This document shows, one piece after another, positions 1 to 8,401 of a DNA stretch of 64,000 nt. The notes below the pieces were generated by a model. It worked only from the letters and a program-made list of their open reading frames with translations. It was not told the DNA's origin and made no database searches. The DNA comes from Dechloromonas denitrificans (GTDB lineage Bacteria; Pseudomonadota; Gammaproteobacteria; Burkholderiales; Rhodocyclaceae). The stretch spans positions 223,750 to 287,749 of the forward strand of contig NZ_LODL01000021.1 in assembly GCF_001551835.1 (NCBI RefSeq). The letters run 5' to 3'. The stretch's first letter is position 1. Each line of letters begins with the position of its first letter. Position numbers and translations under genes: made by a program.

Positions 1-1
1 C

Positions 2-703
2 CATTTCGCACCGACCATCGCGGCCCGCCAGGCACTGCTGAATGAAGGTATTCCGGTGGAGGCTATCGATGTGACCGGCAACACAGTTGTCGATGCCCTG
101 TACATGGCACAACGCATCATGGCCGTAGCACAGGCTGCCCCGGCGCTTGCCGACGTAATCCATGCCGCTGCCGGAAGGCCGCTGGTGCTGATTACCTGCC
201 ATCGCCGCGAGAACTTCGGTGGCGTGCTCGAAGGTATCTGCCATCTGTTGAAGCGATTAGCCATGCGCTACCCGGACTTTTACTGGGTCTTCCCGGTGCA
301 CCTCAACCCGAATGTTCGCGAACCGGTGGGGCGCATTCTCGGCAACGTATCCAACCTGAGTCTGATCGAACCCGTCGACTACCTGACCAGCCTCGCGTTG
401 ATCTCCCGCGCTGCGCTCGTCATCAGCGATTCCGGAGGCATCCAGGAAGAGGCGCCGAGTTTTGGTGTGCCGGTTGTCGTCATGCGCAGCCATACCGAGC
501 GGCGCGAGGGCGTTGAAGCTGGCTTCGCAACTCTTGCCGGGCAGTCGGCGGAGCGCATTGATGCCGCAGTCATGGGCTGGCTCGATCATCCGGAACGAAG
601 AGATGAGTTGAAGAATCGCCCCAACCCTTACGGTGACGGCCAAGCTGCAGCACGCATTGCGGCCATTCTTGCCAGCGATACGGTTCATGAATTCAATGGT
701 TGA
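2..703 (+). CDS. wecB: UDP-N-acetylglucosamine 2-epimerase (non-hydrolysing), 3' part
   Basis: Interconverts UDP-GlcNAc and UDP-ManNAc in the cytoplasm, supplying ManNAc-type sugars for surface polysaccharide. The reading frame is open from the first bases of the window, so the start is outside and about 233 C-terminal residues are present. Family landmarks are VTGNTVVDAL near the beginning, the TCHRREN block, and the UDP-binding stretch SDSGGIQEEAPSFGVPVVV followed by MRSHTERREG. The C-terminus looks complete. The next gene begins inside the last 17 bases of this one, so the two are probably translated together. Assignment to the WecB/EpsC family is firm. Whether the product serves this polysaccharide or a general ManNAc pool is inferred from position only. 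Confidence 0.93.
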   Translation, partial: HFAPTIAARQALLNEGIPVEAIDVTGNTVVDALYMAQRIMAVAQAAPALADVIHAAAGRPLVLITCHRRENFGGVLEGICHLLKRLAMRYPDFYWVFPVHLNPNVREPVGRILGNVSNLSLIEPVDYLTSLALISRAALVISDSGGIQEEAPSFGVPVVVMRSHTERREGVEAGFATLAGQSAERIDAAVMGWLDHPERRDELKNRPNPYGDGQAAARIAAILASDTVHEFNG

Positions 704-1895
704 ACAACCTCCAGTCATCCCGCAAAGCTGTGTCTTGTTTGCCACGGCCGACTGGGATGAACCCTACTGGACCAATAAGCAGCACTGCGCCCAATCCCTC
801 GCGGAACTCGGCACCCGGGTGCTGTATGTGGAAAGCGTGGGCCTGCGCAGCCCCAAGGCCGGCAGCGCGAAAGATTGGGGCCGCCTGTCGAACCGGCTGC
901 GCAAGGGCCTGTTGTCATTACTGCTCGGCGCCCGCGAGCGCTCGCCCGGCATCTTCGTGCTCTCGCCGCTGCTGATTCCTGCCGGCCACCGCCATCCCGC
1001 TACCCGCGCCCTCAACCGCTGGCTGCTCAGGGCCGCCATCGCCCGCAGTACTTGGCAGCGTGACTTCTCGCGCCCGCTCATCTGGACCTACCACCCCTTC
1101 ATGCTGGATGTTATTGACGGCATGGAGACTGGCCCTGTGCTCTATCACTGCGTGGACGACTTGGCCGCTGTGCCTGGCGTGGATGCCGCCACCTTCCGTG
1201 CCGCTGAGGCCAGGCTGCTCCAGCACGCCAACGTCGTGTTCGCCACTGCCCCGGCGCTGGCCGAGCACTGCAAAAAGCACAACCCCAATTCCCACTTCCT
1301 GCCCAACGTGGTGGATGCCGAACACTTCGGTAAGGCACTCGAGCCGGGCCCCGTCCCGGCCGACCTAGCTCACATCCCTGAGCCGCGCCTGTGTTACCAC
1401 GGCGTGCTCTCCGACTTCAAGATCGACTTCCAACTCCTGCTCGATGCCGCACGCCTGAAGCCTGAATGGAGCTGGGTCTTGATCGGCGAAGAGCGCGAAG
1501 GCCAGAGCAGTTCGCGGTTGGCTGAACTGGCGAAACTGCCGAACGTGCATTTCCTCGGATATAAGCCGTATTCCGTATTACCCGATTACCTGCGCGGCAT
1601 GCGGGTCGGCCTGCTGCCCTCGCTGATCAACGACTATACGCGGGGCATGTTCCCGATGAAGTACTTTGAATACATCGCAGCTGGATTGCCGGTAGTTTCC
1701 ACGCCGCTGGACTTTACCCGGACCCACAACGCTGGGCTAGAAAGTGGTGCCACCCCAGAAAATTTTGTTGCAGCAATTCATCGTCAACTGGGTTCAGGAC
1801 GCTTCAGCATGTTTCAGGTTTCAGAACTGGTGGGATCCAATACCTGGCAGGGGCGCACGATCAAGATGTTGAGTGATTTGGGTTATGCCGAATAA
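687..1895 (+). CDS. Glycosyltransferase, GT4-like (TuaH-type)
   Basis: Predicted cytoplasmic glycosyltransferase of about 402 residues with a GT-B fold. The N-terminal half has the CVLFATADWDEPYWTNK start seen in TuaH-like transferases. The C-terminal half has the nucleotide-sugar-binding region with NVHFLGYKPYSVLPDYL, then a KYFEYIAAGLPVVSTPL block that matches the GT4 E-x-x-A-A-G-x-P-V-V pattern. ATG 687 was chosen because it lies near the end of wecB with the usual short overlap; ATG 696 is the alternative, and an in-frame GTG at 633 would overlap wecB by 71 bases. Donor and acceptor cannot be read from sequence. It is the first of about a dozen transferases in the cluster. Confidence 0.82.
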   Translation: MNSMVEQPPVIPQSCVLFATADWDEPYWTNKQHCAQSLAELGTRVLYVESVGLRSPKAGSAKDWGRLSNRLRKGLLSLLLGARERSPGIFVLSPLLIPAGHRHPATRALNRWLLRAAIARSTWQRDFSRPLIWTYHPFMLDVIDGMETGPVLYHCVDDLAAVPGVDAATFRAAEARLLQHANVVFATAPALAEHCKKHNPNSHFLPNVVDAEHFGKALEPGPVPADLAHIPEPRLCYHGVLSDFKIDFQLLLDAARLKPEWSWVLIGEEREGQSSSRLAELAKLPNVHFLGYKPYSVLPDYLRGMRVGLLPSLINDYTRGMFPMKYFEYIAAGLPVVSTPLDFTRTHNAGLESGATPENFVAAIHRQLGSGRFSMFQVSELVGSNTWQGRTIKMLSDLGYAE

Positions 1896-1943
1896 CGTTG
1901 GCAGCTGCGGCAATTAACAAGCAGTTCCTTTTGAAAGGTTGAG

Positions 1944-3413
1944 ATGATGAAATTGGCTCCCCAGATGTTCGATATGCCCCATCAGAATGGGTGGCTGGAT
2001 CGTATTGTTGAAACGGATAAAGGAGTGCTTGTCGAGGGCTGGGCGTTCCGGAAAGATGCCGATGGCACCTCGTTCCCGCATGTGGTCATCACGTCTGATT
2101 GGGAGGTGGTCAAGGCCGTTGAAGCCGGCAATGTTACACGCGAAGACGTCGCGTTAGCGTATCCGGACTTTGTGTTCGATCAGCAGGTCGGTTTCTCCAT
2201 TCCCGTGGCGAAATCATCATTGGGGCTTCGCGGCGTGGCGGGTATTCAGGTATTTGTGTTGCGACCCGATGGCAAGGTGTCAGAGCTCAAGAAGGGCTTC
2301 AAGCGTGGCCTGCAGGTCGAACTGACCGGTCGCTGCAATCTACGCTGCCCAATGTGCCCGAGTGTTATTTACTCGGATTTTCACAAAAAAGAACTTACCG
2401 AAAGCGAAATTCCGGGACTGATTGATTTTCTTCAGGACAGAGACTTCATCTGTCTGGATGGCTTCGGCGAGTCCCTGCTTGCACCGAGTTTTGAGCTCCT
2501 GCTGGATTCCCTGCCGCGAGCTTCGGAGGTGGTCTTCCATACCAATGGTCTATTACTGGATAAGAAAGCGGACAAGATATTGCGGAATGCGCCACCGGTG
2601 ACTTGGGTGGCGGTCAGCTTGGACTCGCTGGATCCGGAGAAATATTCAAGGCTGCGGGCAGGCAGTTCTTTGGAAAAGGTGCTTGCCAATCTACGGGCTT
2701 TCAAGCAAAGGAGGGAGGCGCTGGGAATTGCCTATCCGGTGATTCGTTTGAACCTCACACTAATGAAGGAAAACTACACCGAACTGGAAGATTTCATTCG
2801 CGCGTCACTTGAATTCGACCGGGTCGTTGAATGCAACTGGCTCTATGATGTCCAGCATTTGGCAGAGGGGGTAGATATTGAGGTCGCCGGGCAGGTCTTT
2901 GATTACGAATCAAATAAGCTTAAGCATGTTGCTAATGAAACAAATGAGCACCTACGTGCTGCATTTGCGCTAGCCGAAAGCCTCGGCGTACAGCTTATAT
3001 TTAATTCCTATTTCAACGAGAATCTCTCAGATGCTCCGGATGAATATGGATTTTCCGGGGCTGTGAAACGCACGGTATCGGACTGCCCCCATCTACAAGG
3101 CGATTTCATGCTTCAGGCCGACGGAAAAGTTCAAAACTGTGTCTGGCAGACCTCATCGCTGTTTAACTGGCGGGAAGAGGGACTTGTGAAAATCAAGCAG
3201 CATCCAAGGATAGCGAAAGTCAAGGCAATGGCCATTGAGGGACGGATTCCTCATGAATGTTCCGGAGCGGGATGTTCCTACGTAAGACTGCGTAAATCTG
3301 ACGAGGCACATTGTCATGCCGAGATGATCGGTGGCTATAGCGGGGATCGAGTCGCGGATAAAAAGAAGATTAAGATAAAGGCAGCGGCCGCCATATCATC
3401 AGAAATACAATAA
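1944..3413 (+). CDS. Radical SAM/SPASM enzyme with an N-terminal accessory domain
   Basis: A 489-residue protein. Residues about 15-110 form a small domain with a G-W-L-D-R-I start and VLVEGWAF motif. The radical SAM core then follows with CNLRCPMCP (C131, C135, C138), the CxxxCxxC pattern that binds the [4Fe-4S] cluster which cleaves S-adenosylmethionine. The C-terminal part carries a SPASM-like cysteine set (SDCPHL, VQNCVW, HECSGAGCSY) for further clusters. A ribosome-binding site GAAAGG ends 5 bases before ATG 1944 and 8 before the in-frame ATG 1947. The substrate is unknown. SPASM enzymes include sulfatase maturases, peptide modifiers and sugar-modifying enzymes, and the setting between a glycosyltransferase and a sulfotransferase suggests a sugar or lipid-linked glycan. 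The N-terminal domain resembles that of the next gene. GC is lower than in the core genes. Confidence 0.85.
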   Translation: MMKLAPQMFDMPHQNGWLDRIVETDKGVLVEGWAFRKDADGTSFPHVVITSDWEVVKAVEAGNVTREDVALAYPDFVFDQQVGFSIPVAKSSLGLRGVAGIQVFVLRPDGKVSELKKGFKRGLQVELTGRCNLRCPMCPSVIYSDFHKKELTESEIPGLIDFLQDRDFICLDGFGESLLAPSFELLLDSLPRASEVVFHTNGLLLDKKADKILRNAPPVTWVAVSLDSLDPEKYSRLRAGSSLEKVLANLRAFKQRREALGIAYPVIRLNLTLMKENYTELEDFIRASLEFDRVVECNWLYDVQHLAEGVDIEVAGQVFDYESNKLKHVANETNEHLRAAFALAESLGVQLIFNSYFNENLSDAPDEYGFSGAVKRTVSDCPHLQGDFMLQADGKVQNCVWQTSSLFNWREEGLVKIKQHPRIAKVKAMAIEGRIPHECSGAGCSYVRLRKSDEAHCHAEMIGGYSGDRVADKKKIKIKAAAAISSEIQ

Positions 3414-3431
3414 TGTGGATGGCGTAATAAA

Positions 3432-4478
3432 ATGAGGGGCTATGTAGATCAGATAGACCGCGAGTGCGTGAGGGGCTGGTGCGAAGGGCCGGTGGAAGTG
3501 GTTGTTGACCGGCGGTTTGTCGTTGATTCCGAGAGAGTCTTGCTACGCCCAGATCTTGCTGCTGTAGGTCTTAATGGCATTGGTTTTGAAATGGATCTTG
3601 CAGCGGTGCTGCCGGGTTACGTGCCTAATGAAATCATCGTTCGACCTAGAGGGCGAGTTCATCCTCTGCCGGCAGGGTATCTCAAGCTCGACAACCTGCG
3701 GCCATTCCAATATGTCCAGAGTGATGTAAATGCCCGAGGACATAACGAGCGCTTGCTAGAAGGCGTGGTCAGAGGTGTATGCCTTTTTACATCTCGTTCG
3801 GGGGGGACCTACCTGTCAGACCTCATCAGGGGGCATCCTCGAGCCTACGCATTTGCTGAGCCGGTGGACGGTTTTTCAGGTTTAGGCAGGGCCGGGTTTT
3901 ATAACTGGTTGAGCGATTATTTTCTCTTGCCTTCTCGCGTTGAGTACCCTGTCCAGATTGAAAATCCTGGCCTGATGTTCCTCACGTCTAAAATATATAA
4001 ACATGATGTCGATTTGCTTTCGGTCTTCAATTATTACAATGTCAGATATCTGCGACTCTATCGTGAAAATGTTATCAAGCAAGCGCTTTCATTTATCGTT
4101 GCGAGGAAAACTTACGCAGAAACGTTCAATTTTAATATCAAAGATATCGTTGAAGAACAAGCAACTCGTAAAAAACGTAAAATTCTGATTGATCCTTATT
4201 ATCTTCTTCATCTGGCAGCGCAATATCAGGAGTCAGAAAACGTGATTGACGATATGGTGTCAGCCTTCGTAACCGGGGATGTGCTTTCAATATCTTATGA
4301 GCGTTTGATTGCCGGAGAAGAAGGGATTCGGGCCGTATTCAATCATTTCGGTCTGGAGTACGTTGAAACAAAGTCTAGTCACGTTAAGGTCAATAACGAT
4401 GATCTTTCTGAGCTTGTCGAGAATTATGAAGAAGTGGCACGGGTGTTGCGCGGGACCCGCTATGCTCATTGTCTTTAA
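3432..4478 (+). CDS. Stf0-like sulfotransferase with an N-terminal accessory domain
   Basis: A 348-residue protein. Residues 1-65 form a small domain (GYVDQIDR, VRGWCEG, LRPDLAAVGL, GIGFEMDL) like the one opening the preceding radical SAM protein. From about residue 117 a sulfotransferase pattern appears: FTSRSGGTYLSDLI (residues 119-132) fits the 5'-phosphosulfate loop of Stf0-type enzymes, and YRENVIKQALSF (residues 210-221) fits the region binding the 3'-phosphate of PAPS. The predicted reaction is transfer of sulfate from PAPS to a sugar hydroxyl. A complete APS kinase lies 1.4 kb downstream and could supply the donor. This is one of the most AT-rich genes of the window, which suggests a foreign origin. 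The acceptor is unknown, and a distantly related nucleotide-binding role is the main alternative. Confidence 0.72.
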   Translation: MRGYVDQIDRECVRGWCEGPVEVVVDRRFVVDSERVLLRPDLAAVGLNGIGFEMDLAAVLPGYVPNEIIVRPRGRVHPLPAGYLKLDNLRPFQYVQSDVNARGHNERLLEGVVRGVCLFTSRSGGTYLSDLIRGHPRAYAFAEPVDGFSGLGRAGFYNWLSDYFLLPSRVEYPVQIENPGLMFLTSKIYKHDVDLLSVFNYYNVRYLRLYRENVIKQALSFIVARKTYAETFNFNIKDIVEEQATRKKRKILIDPYYLLHLAAQYQESENVIDDMVSAFVTGDVLSISYERLIAGEEGIRAVFNHFGLEYVETKSSHVKVNNDDLSELVENYEEVARVLRGTRYAHCL

Positions 4479-4542
4479 TGAGCCTGTCTGTAACGTTAAT
4501 GATTATGTTTTTATTTAAGACGAATTGTTTGTCTTTTCAAAA

Positions 4543-5778
4543 ATGGAACCTGGTGTGTTAGAAAATTCTGGACGCAATGTTGCCCCACATATCTTGATGG
4601 TCACGCATGTGATCCCCTATCCACCAGCAGCGGGCAACGAAATCAGAATTTTCAACATGCTGAAATGGTTTCGCCGTAAGGAGTATCGGGTGACGCTTGT
4701 TGTGCGTCCCTTGGGGAATGAGGAGGTTTCAAACGAATCAGTCATTGGCCTTCACAAATTTGTGGATGATCTCTATGTCTTTGACGCACGCGCCAAACCT
4801 GATTCCAGCGCTGAGATGATCGGTTCGAGAGTTTTGGATCCTGACTTCCAGAATGATCGTGTTGCTGAACTTCAAAATGGTTTTTGTCCGCCCTGGTTTG
4901 TTTCGGACGTTGCCAACTTGATTCAGCAAAAACGTCCAGATGTATTGTTGGCTGAATACGTTGTCATGAGTCGTGTTTTGAACGTTCCCGAAGCAACTGG
5001 GTGCCTGAAAGTTATCGATTCAATTGAGCTGTTTTGTCGATTGAAGGTAACTTTGGAAAAGTTTGGATTGGTCAATTACGGTCTGGATTTGTCTGATGAA
5101 GAAGAGAAATTGTTGCTCGAAAGGGCGGACATCATCCTTGCAATTCAACATCTTGAGTATTCTGAAATACAAAAGCTTGTGCCAGATCGTCGGGCTCTGG
5201 TAACGGGGTTCGACCTTGATATTCGATCAGGCGAAGAGCAGCATAATGTTGCAGGTCGTGTTCTTATTATCGGCTCGGAAAATGAGTTCAACGTTCGCGG
5301 AACTCAAGATTTCATAGACTACACTTGGCCCTTGATACTCGAACAGTATCCTTCTGCCACTTTGCATGTGGTGGGTCGAGTTTCACGTTGCGTGCATACG
5401 AATGACCCGTCCGTCAGTTTGTTGGGATTTGTTGACTCACTCGAGTCGGAGTACGACCAGGCCAGTGTAGTGGTCAATCCCTGCCGTGTTGGTACCGGTC
5501 TTAAGATCAAGACGGTTGAAGCACTGGCATGCGGCAAGCCGCATGTAGGTTGGCCGGCTTCGTCTGACGGACTGCGCGAATTGGGAGAACTTCCCTATGT
5601 GGTGGCGGGGGATGCCGTCGATTTTGCCGACGCCATTGGCGAATTTTTGAGTGACCCTGGCAAGTGTCGAAATTATGGTGCCAAGGCGCAGAAATTCATC
5701 AGCTCGCATTTTGGTGCCGAGGTGGTTTATGGCCCGTTGTCGGCAGCTATCGAGGAACACGTTTCCAGTCGGCATTAA
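4543..5778 (+). CDS. Glycosyltransferase, GT4 family
   Basis: Predicted cytoplasmic GT-B glycosyltransferase of about 411 residues. The N-terminus has the typical HILMVTHVIPYPPAAGNEIR pattern. The C-terminal half has a donor-binding domain with GSENEFNVRGTQDF, VVNPCRVGTGLKIKTVEALA and the CGKPHVGWP block, a variant of the usual GT4 E-x7-E motif. ATG 4543 is preferred over an upstream in-frame TTG at 4525, although neither has a strong ribosome-binding site. The gene sits between the sulfotransferase and the APS kinase in the same low-GC block, so the three were probably acquired together. Sugar specificity cannot be told. Confidence 0.82.
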   Translation: MEPGVLENSGRNVAPHILMVTHVIPYPPAAGNEIRIFNMLKWFRRKEYRVTLVVRPLGNEEVSNESVIGLHKFVDDLYVFDARAKPDSSAEMIGSRVLDPDFQNDRVAELQNGFCPPWFVSDVANLIQQKRPDVLLAEYVVMSRVLNVPEATGCLKVIDSIELFCRLKVTLEKFGLVNYGLDLSDEEEKLLLERADIILAIQHLEYSEIQKLVPDRRALVTGFDLDIRSGEEQHNVAGRVLIIGSENEFNVRGTQDFIDYTWPLILEQYPSATLHVVGRVSRCVHTNDPSVSLLGFVDSLESEYDQASVVVNPCRVGTGLKIKTVEALACGKPHVGWPASSDGLRELGELPYVVAGDAVDFADAIGEFLSDPGKCRNYGAKAQKFISSHFGAEVVYGPLSAAIEEHVSSRH

Positions 5779-5835
5779 GAATATTCTTGGCGTCTTCCCT
5801 GATCGGCTGGCAGGGAGAATTTTTCGGAACCTGAG

Positions 5836-6423
5836 ATGGATATTGATCGAAATCTGGTCTGGCACGGTAGTCAAGTGAATAGCTCGGAGAGGATTGCTTT
5901 GTTAGGGCAGTTGCCGCGAACACTCTGGCTAACGGGGTTGAGCGGTTCAGGCAAATCGACCTTGGCATTCGCGCTTGAGCGCCATTTGATTGATGCAGGG
6001 CATTGTTCTTTTGTGCTGGATGGCGATAACGTTCGCCATGGTCTTAACCGTAATTTGGGTTTTTCTCCGACCGATCGCACCGAGAACATTCGGCGTATTG
6101 CGGAGGTCGCTCGCCTGATGAATGAGGCCGGGTTGATCGTGATCACCGCATTTATTTCTCCCTATCGTACCGACCGAAAGATGGCGGCGGAGATCATTGG
6201 CGAGGTACGCTTCAGCGAGATTTACATCAGTACGCCACTATCGTTGTGTGAGCAACGAGATCCGAAAGGTCTTTATCGGCGTGCGCGTAATGGAGAGGTG
6301 CGCGAGTTCACAGGCATTGATTCGCCTTATGAGCCGCCTGAATTCCCGGCTTTGGCGCTCGATACCGGGGTATTCGATGTCCGAGCATGCGTGGATCAAT
6401 TGCGTGCGGCGGCGTTATGCTAA
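5836..6423 (+). CDS. cysC: Adenylylsulfate (APS) kinase
   Basis: Phosphorylates adenosine 5'-phosphosulfate to PAPS, the sulfate donor for sulfotransferases and an intermediate of sulfate assimilation. The 195-residue protein is full length for a stand-alone CysC and keeps the family features in order: VWHGSQV near the N-terminus, Walker A GLSGSGKST (residues 34-42), LDGDNVRHGLNRNLGFS, the TENIRRIAEVARL helix, and FISPYRTDR. It carries no fused ATP sulfurylase (CysN) domain, and no cysD or cysN lies in the window, so APS must come from elsewhere. Its place among glycosyltransferases and 1.4 kb after a sulfotransferase-like gene suggests a dedicated PAPS supply for polysaccharide sulfation rather than cysteine synthesis. 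Identity is certain; the role is inferred. Confidence 0.95.
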   Translation: MDIDRNLVWHGSQVNSSERIALLGQLPRTLWLTGLSGSGKSTLAFALERHLIDAGHCSFVLDGDNVRHGLNRNLGFSPTDRTENIRRIAEVARLMNEAGLIVITAFISPYRTDRKMAAEIIGEVRFSEIYISTPLSLCEQRDPKGLYRRARNGEVREFTGIDSPYEPPEFPALALDTGVFDVRACVDQLRAAALC

Positions 6424-6518
6424 ACGTGTCGAGCTGTCATTTCGTCGCCCAGTCAGAGGATTTGAAACCATGCAAGCCTGTACATCACAGTTAAGTTATT
6501 AAATCTGAATTGCATAAT

Positions 6519-8399
6519 ATGTCGCTATTGACTCAGGTGTTATATCTTCCTTTATCGATCAATGTTGTTGGCCGGGATATTTTGGTGCACTCTTTTTCAA
6601 TTGGAGAGAGAAGAGATGCGCTAGTTGAGGCTATGCATGTTGACATGCATCCTCCCGGTGAGCCTCGGGTCATAGAAGGTTTGAGTGGGATAAACAGGTG
6701 CTTGAGTTCGATAATAAGACGAGGCGAATTCGCGCTTTTTGTCGGGGCTGAACATTCCTTTTCTGCGGCAGAGCTTGCCCGGATGATTGAACCTGCCTTG
6801 AGGGACCCCTTGTTCGGCTTTGTCATGCCGCTAACGGTGGGCGGGAGTTCACTTGGCGCCTTCCCTTCTGATAGCGTCGCACGAGATGTGATGGGCCATA
6901 TGCCTTATGACATGCAACGGGTTGTAGAAGGTCCCCCGGTGCTTGTTCGGAGCGAGGTGCTTCTGGATTTTGGACCTTTGGAGGCTGAAGGCGATGATCT
7001 CTCCAGGGCCTTGGCGAGTCTCTTCATCCGTGCCAATCGGCGGGGCTACAGCGCGCGCTTGTGCAATGCCGTATTTTTCCCGGTTGCGGACGAAACCTGC
7101 GGCGGGGTTGCCCGGGCGGTGCCGGCACTCGAGCGTGCTTCGGACTACTACAAGGCCCTCGATGGACAAACGACGCAGCCTGAAACACGGCTTGAAGCCT
7201 TGCTTACGCAACGTTTTTTGCCCAAGGAACGGCGTGATGTCTTGTTCGATATACGTAATCTGGCCCCGGGTTACAACGGCACGGCGCAGCACATTCTCTC
7301 TTTGCTTCCACATTTTGTCGGTTTGGCGGAACAGTACGCGATCTGGCCCTGTTTCTGGGTGTTGCCGCAATCCGCAGCGTTTCACAATTTGGCGGCCTTG
7401 TACCCGGAGTTCCTTGTGCATGAACTGCCGGGCGACCGACTTTTCGACGCGTGCGTACGTTTGTCGCAGCCCTGGAGTTTCAGCGAATTGCGCGACCAGG
7501 CTTATCGGTCATCCGTAAATATCTACGCTGTTCTCGATACCATTGCCTGGGACTGCCACTACGTGCGCATGCCACATCTGGATGGCGTTTGGCGTTCGTT
7601 GGCGGAGTTTGCGGATGGCCTTCTCTACATCAGTGATTTCTCGAGGAAACGTTTCAATTCGCGCTTTCCTGCATCTAAGCATGCCGAGAACGTCGTGGCT
7701 TATTGCTCTATGAACCCCCCGGAGTATCTGGCTGGAAGCCAGCAGGTGTTGTTGCCGGCTGCTGAAGGGGAGCAGGCACCTTATATATTGGTATGTGGTA
7801 ACAGCTATTACCACAAAGGTTTGAATGAGACGGTACATGCCTTGTCTGCCGGATTCCCCAGCGTCAGAATCAAGGTGATTGGTGAGTTGAAATCGCAATT
7901 CCATAACGTCGAGCAGGTGCCCTCGGGCAATCAATCGGCCGAAACGATGGCAGCTTTGTATCGGAATTGTGTTTGTCTGGTTTTCCCTTCTTTCTACGAA
8001 GGTTTCGGATTGCCGATATTCGAGGCGCTCGCTTTTGCCAGGCCGGTAGTGGCGCGACACAGCGAACTGATTGATGAGTTGTGCGAGAAAATTGATCCGG
8101 TCAAGGGCATTTTCCCATTCTCGAACGATAGCGAATTGTTGCGAACAGTGAAGCGATGCCTGACTAGGGCAATAGCACCTGATGCAATCTCGGGAAAACC
8201 AGGACAACCTTATACGTGGAAGGATTCGGCAGAAGATATTTTGCGACTGGTTGATCGATCTTTAGCGAATGTGAATCTGGATCGTTGCCGGCAACGGCTT
8301 GAGTTCTTCTATCGGGTGGATCAGTTCGATATCGAGCGCGCCGGCTGGACTAACGCGGAACAAAATAAGGTGGTCTTTGAGGTGGAGCAGGAAGAGTAG
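6519..8399 (+). CDS. Two-module glycosyltransferase: degenerate GT2-like N-terminus plus GT4
   Basis: A 626-residue protein. Residues about 1-210 look like a worn GT2 domain: the part where a D-x-D motif is expected reads LFVGAEHSFS, so metal binding is doubtful. Residues about 230-600 are a GT4 domain with VLFDIRNLAPGYNGTAQH at its start, NSYYHKGLNETVHAL, and EGFGLPIFEALAFARPVV, which keeps both glutamates of the E-x7-E motif. The GT4 half is probably active and the GT2 half may bind acceptor or a partner. ATG 6519 was chosen over an upstream TTG at 6510. The next gene starts 2 bases after the stop, so they are likely coupled. Specificity is unknown. Confidence 0.78.
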   Translation: MSLLTQVLYLPLSINVVGRDILVHSFSIGERRDALVEAMHVDMHPPGEPRVIEGLSGINRCLSSIIRRGEFALFVGAEHSFSAAELARMIEPALRDPLFGFVMPLTVGGSSLGAFPSDSVARDVMGHMPYDMQRVVEGPPVLVRSEVLLDFGPLEAEGDDLSRALASLFIRANRRGYSARLCNAVFFPVADETCGGVARAVPALERASDYYKALDGQTTQPETRLEALLTQRFLPKERRDVLFDIRNLAPGYNGTAQHILSLLPHFVGLAEQYAIWPCFWVLPQSAAFHNLAALYPEFLVHELPGDRLFDACVRLSQPWSFSELRDQAYRSSVNIYAVLDTIAWDCHYVRMPHLDGVWRSLAEFADGLLYISDFSRKRFNSRFPASKHAENVVAYCSMNPPEYLAGSQQVLLPAAEGEQAPYILVCGNSYYHKGLNETVHALSAGFPSVRIKVIGELKSQFHNVEQVPSGNQSAETMAALYRNCVCLVFPSFYEGFGLPIFEALAFARPVVARHSELIDELCEKIDPVKGIFPFSNDSELLRTVKRCLTRAIAPDAISGKPGQPYTWKDSAEDILRLVDRSLANVNLDRCRQRLEFFYRVDQFDIERAGWTNAEQNKVVFEVEQEE

Positions 8400-8401
8400 T
8401 C

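Noticed and set aside
5836..6423. cysC as part of ordinary sulfate assimilation
   Set aside because: No cysD, cysN, cysH or cysI lies near; the setting among glycosyltransferases fits local PAPS supply better, though both uses are possible.
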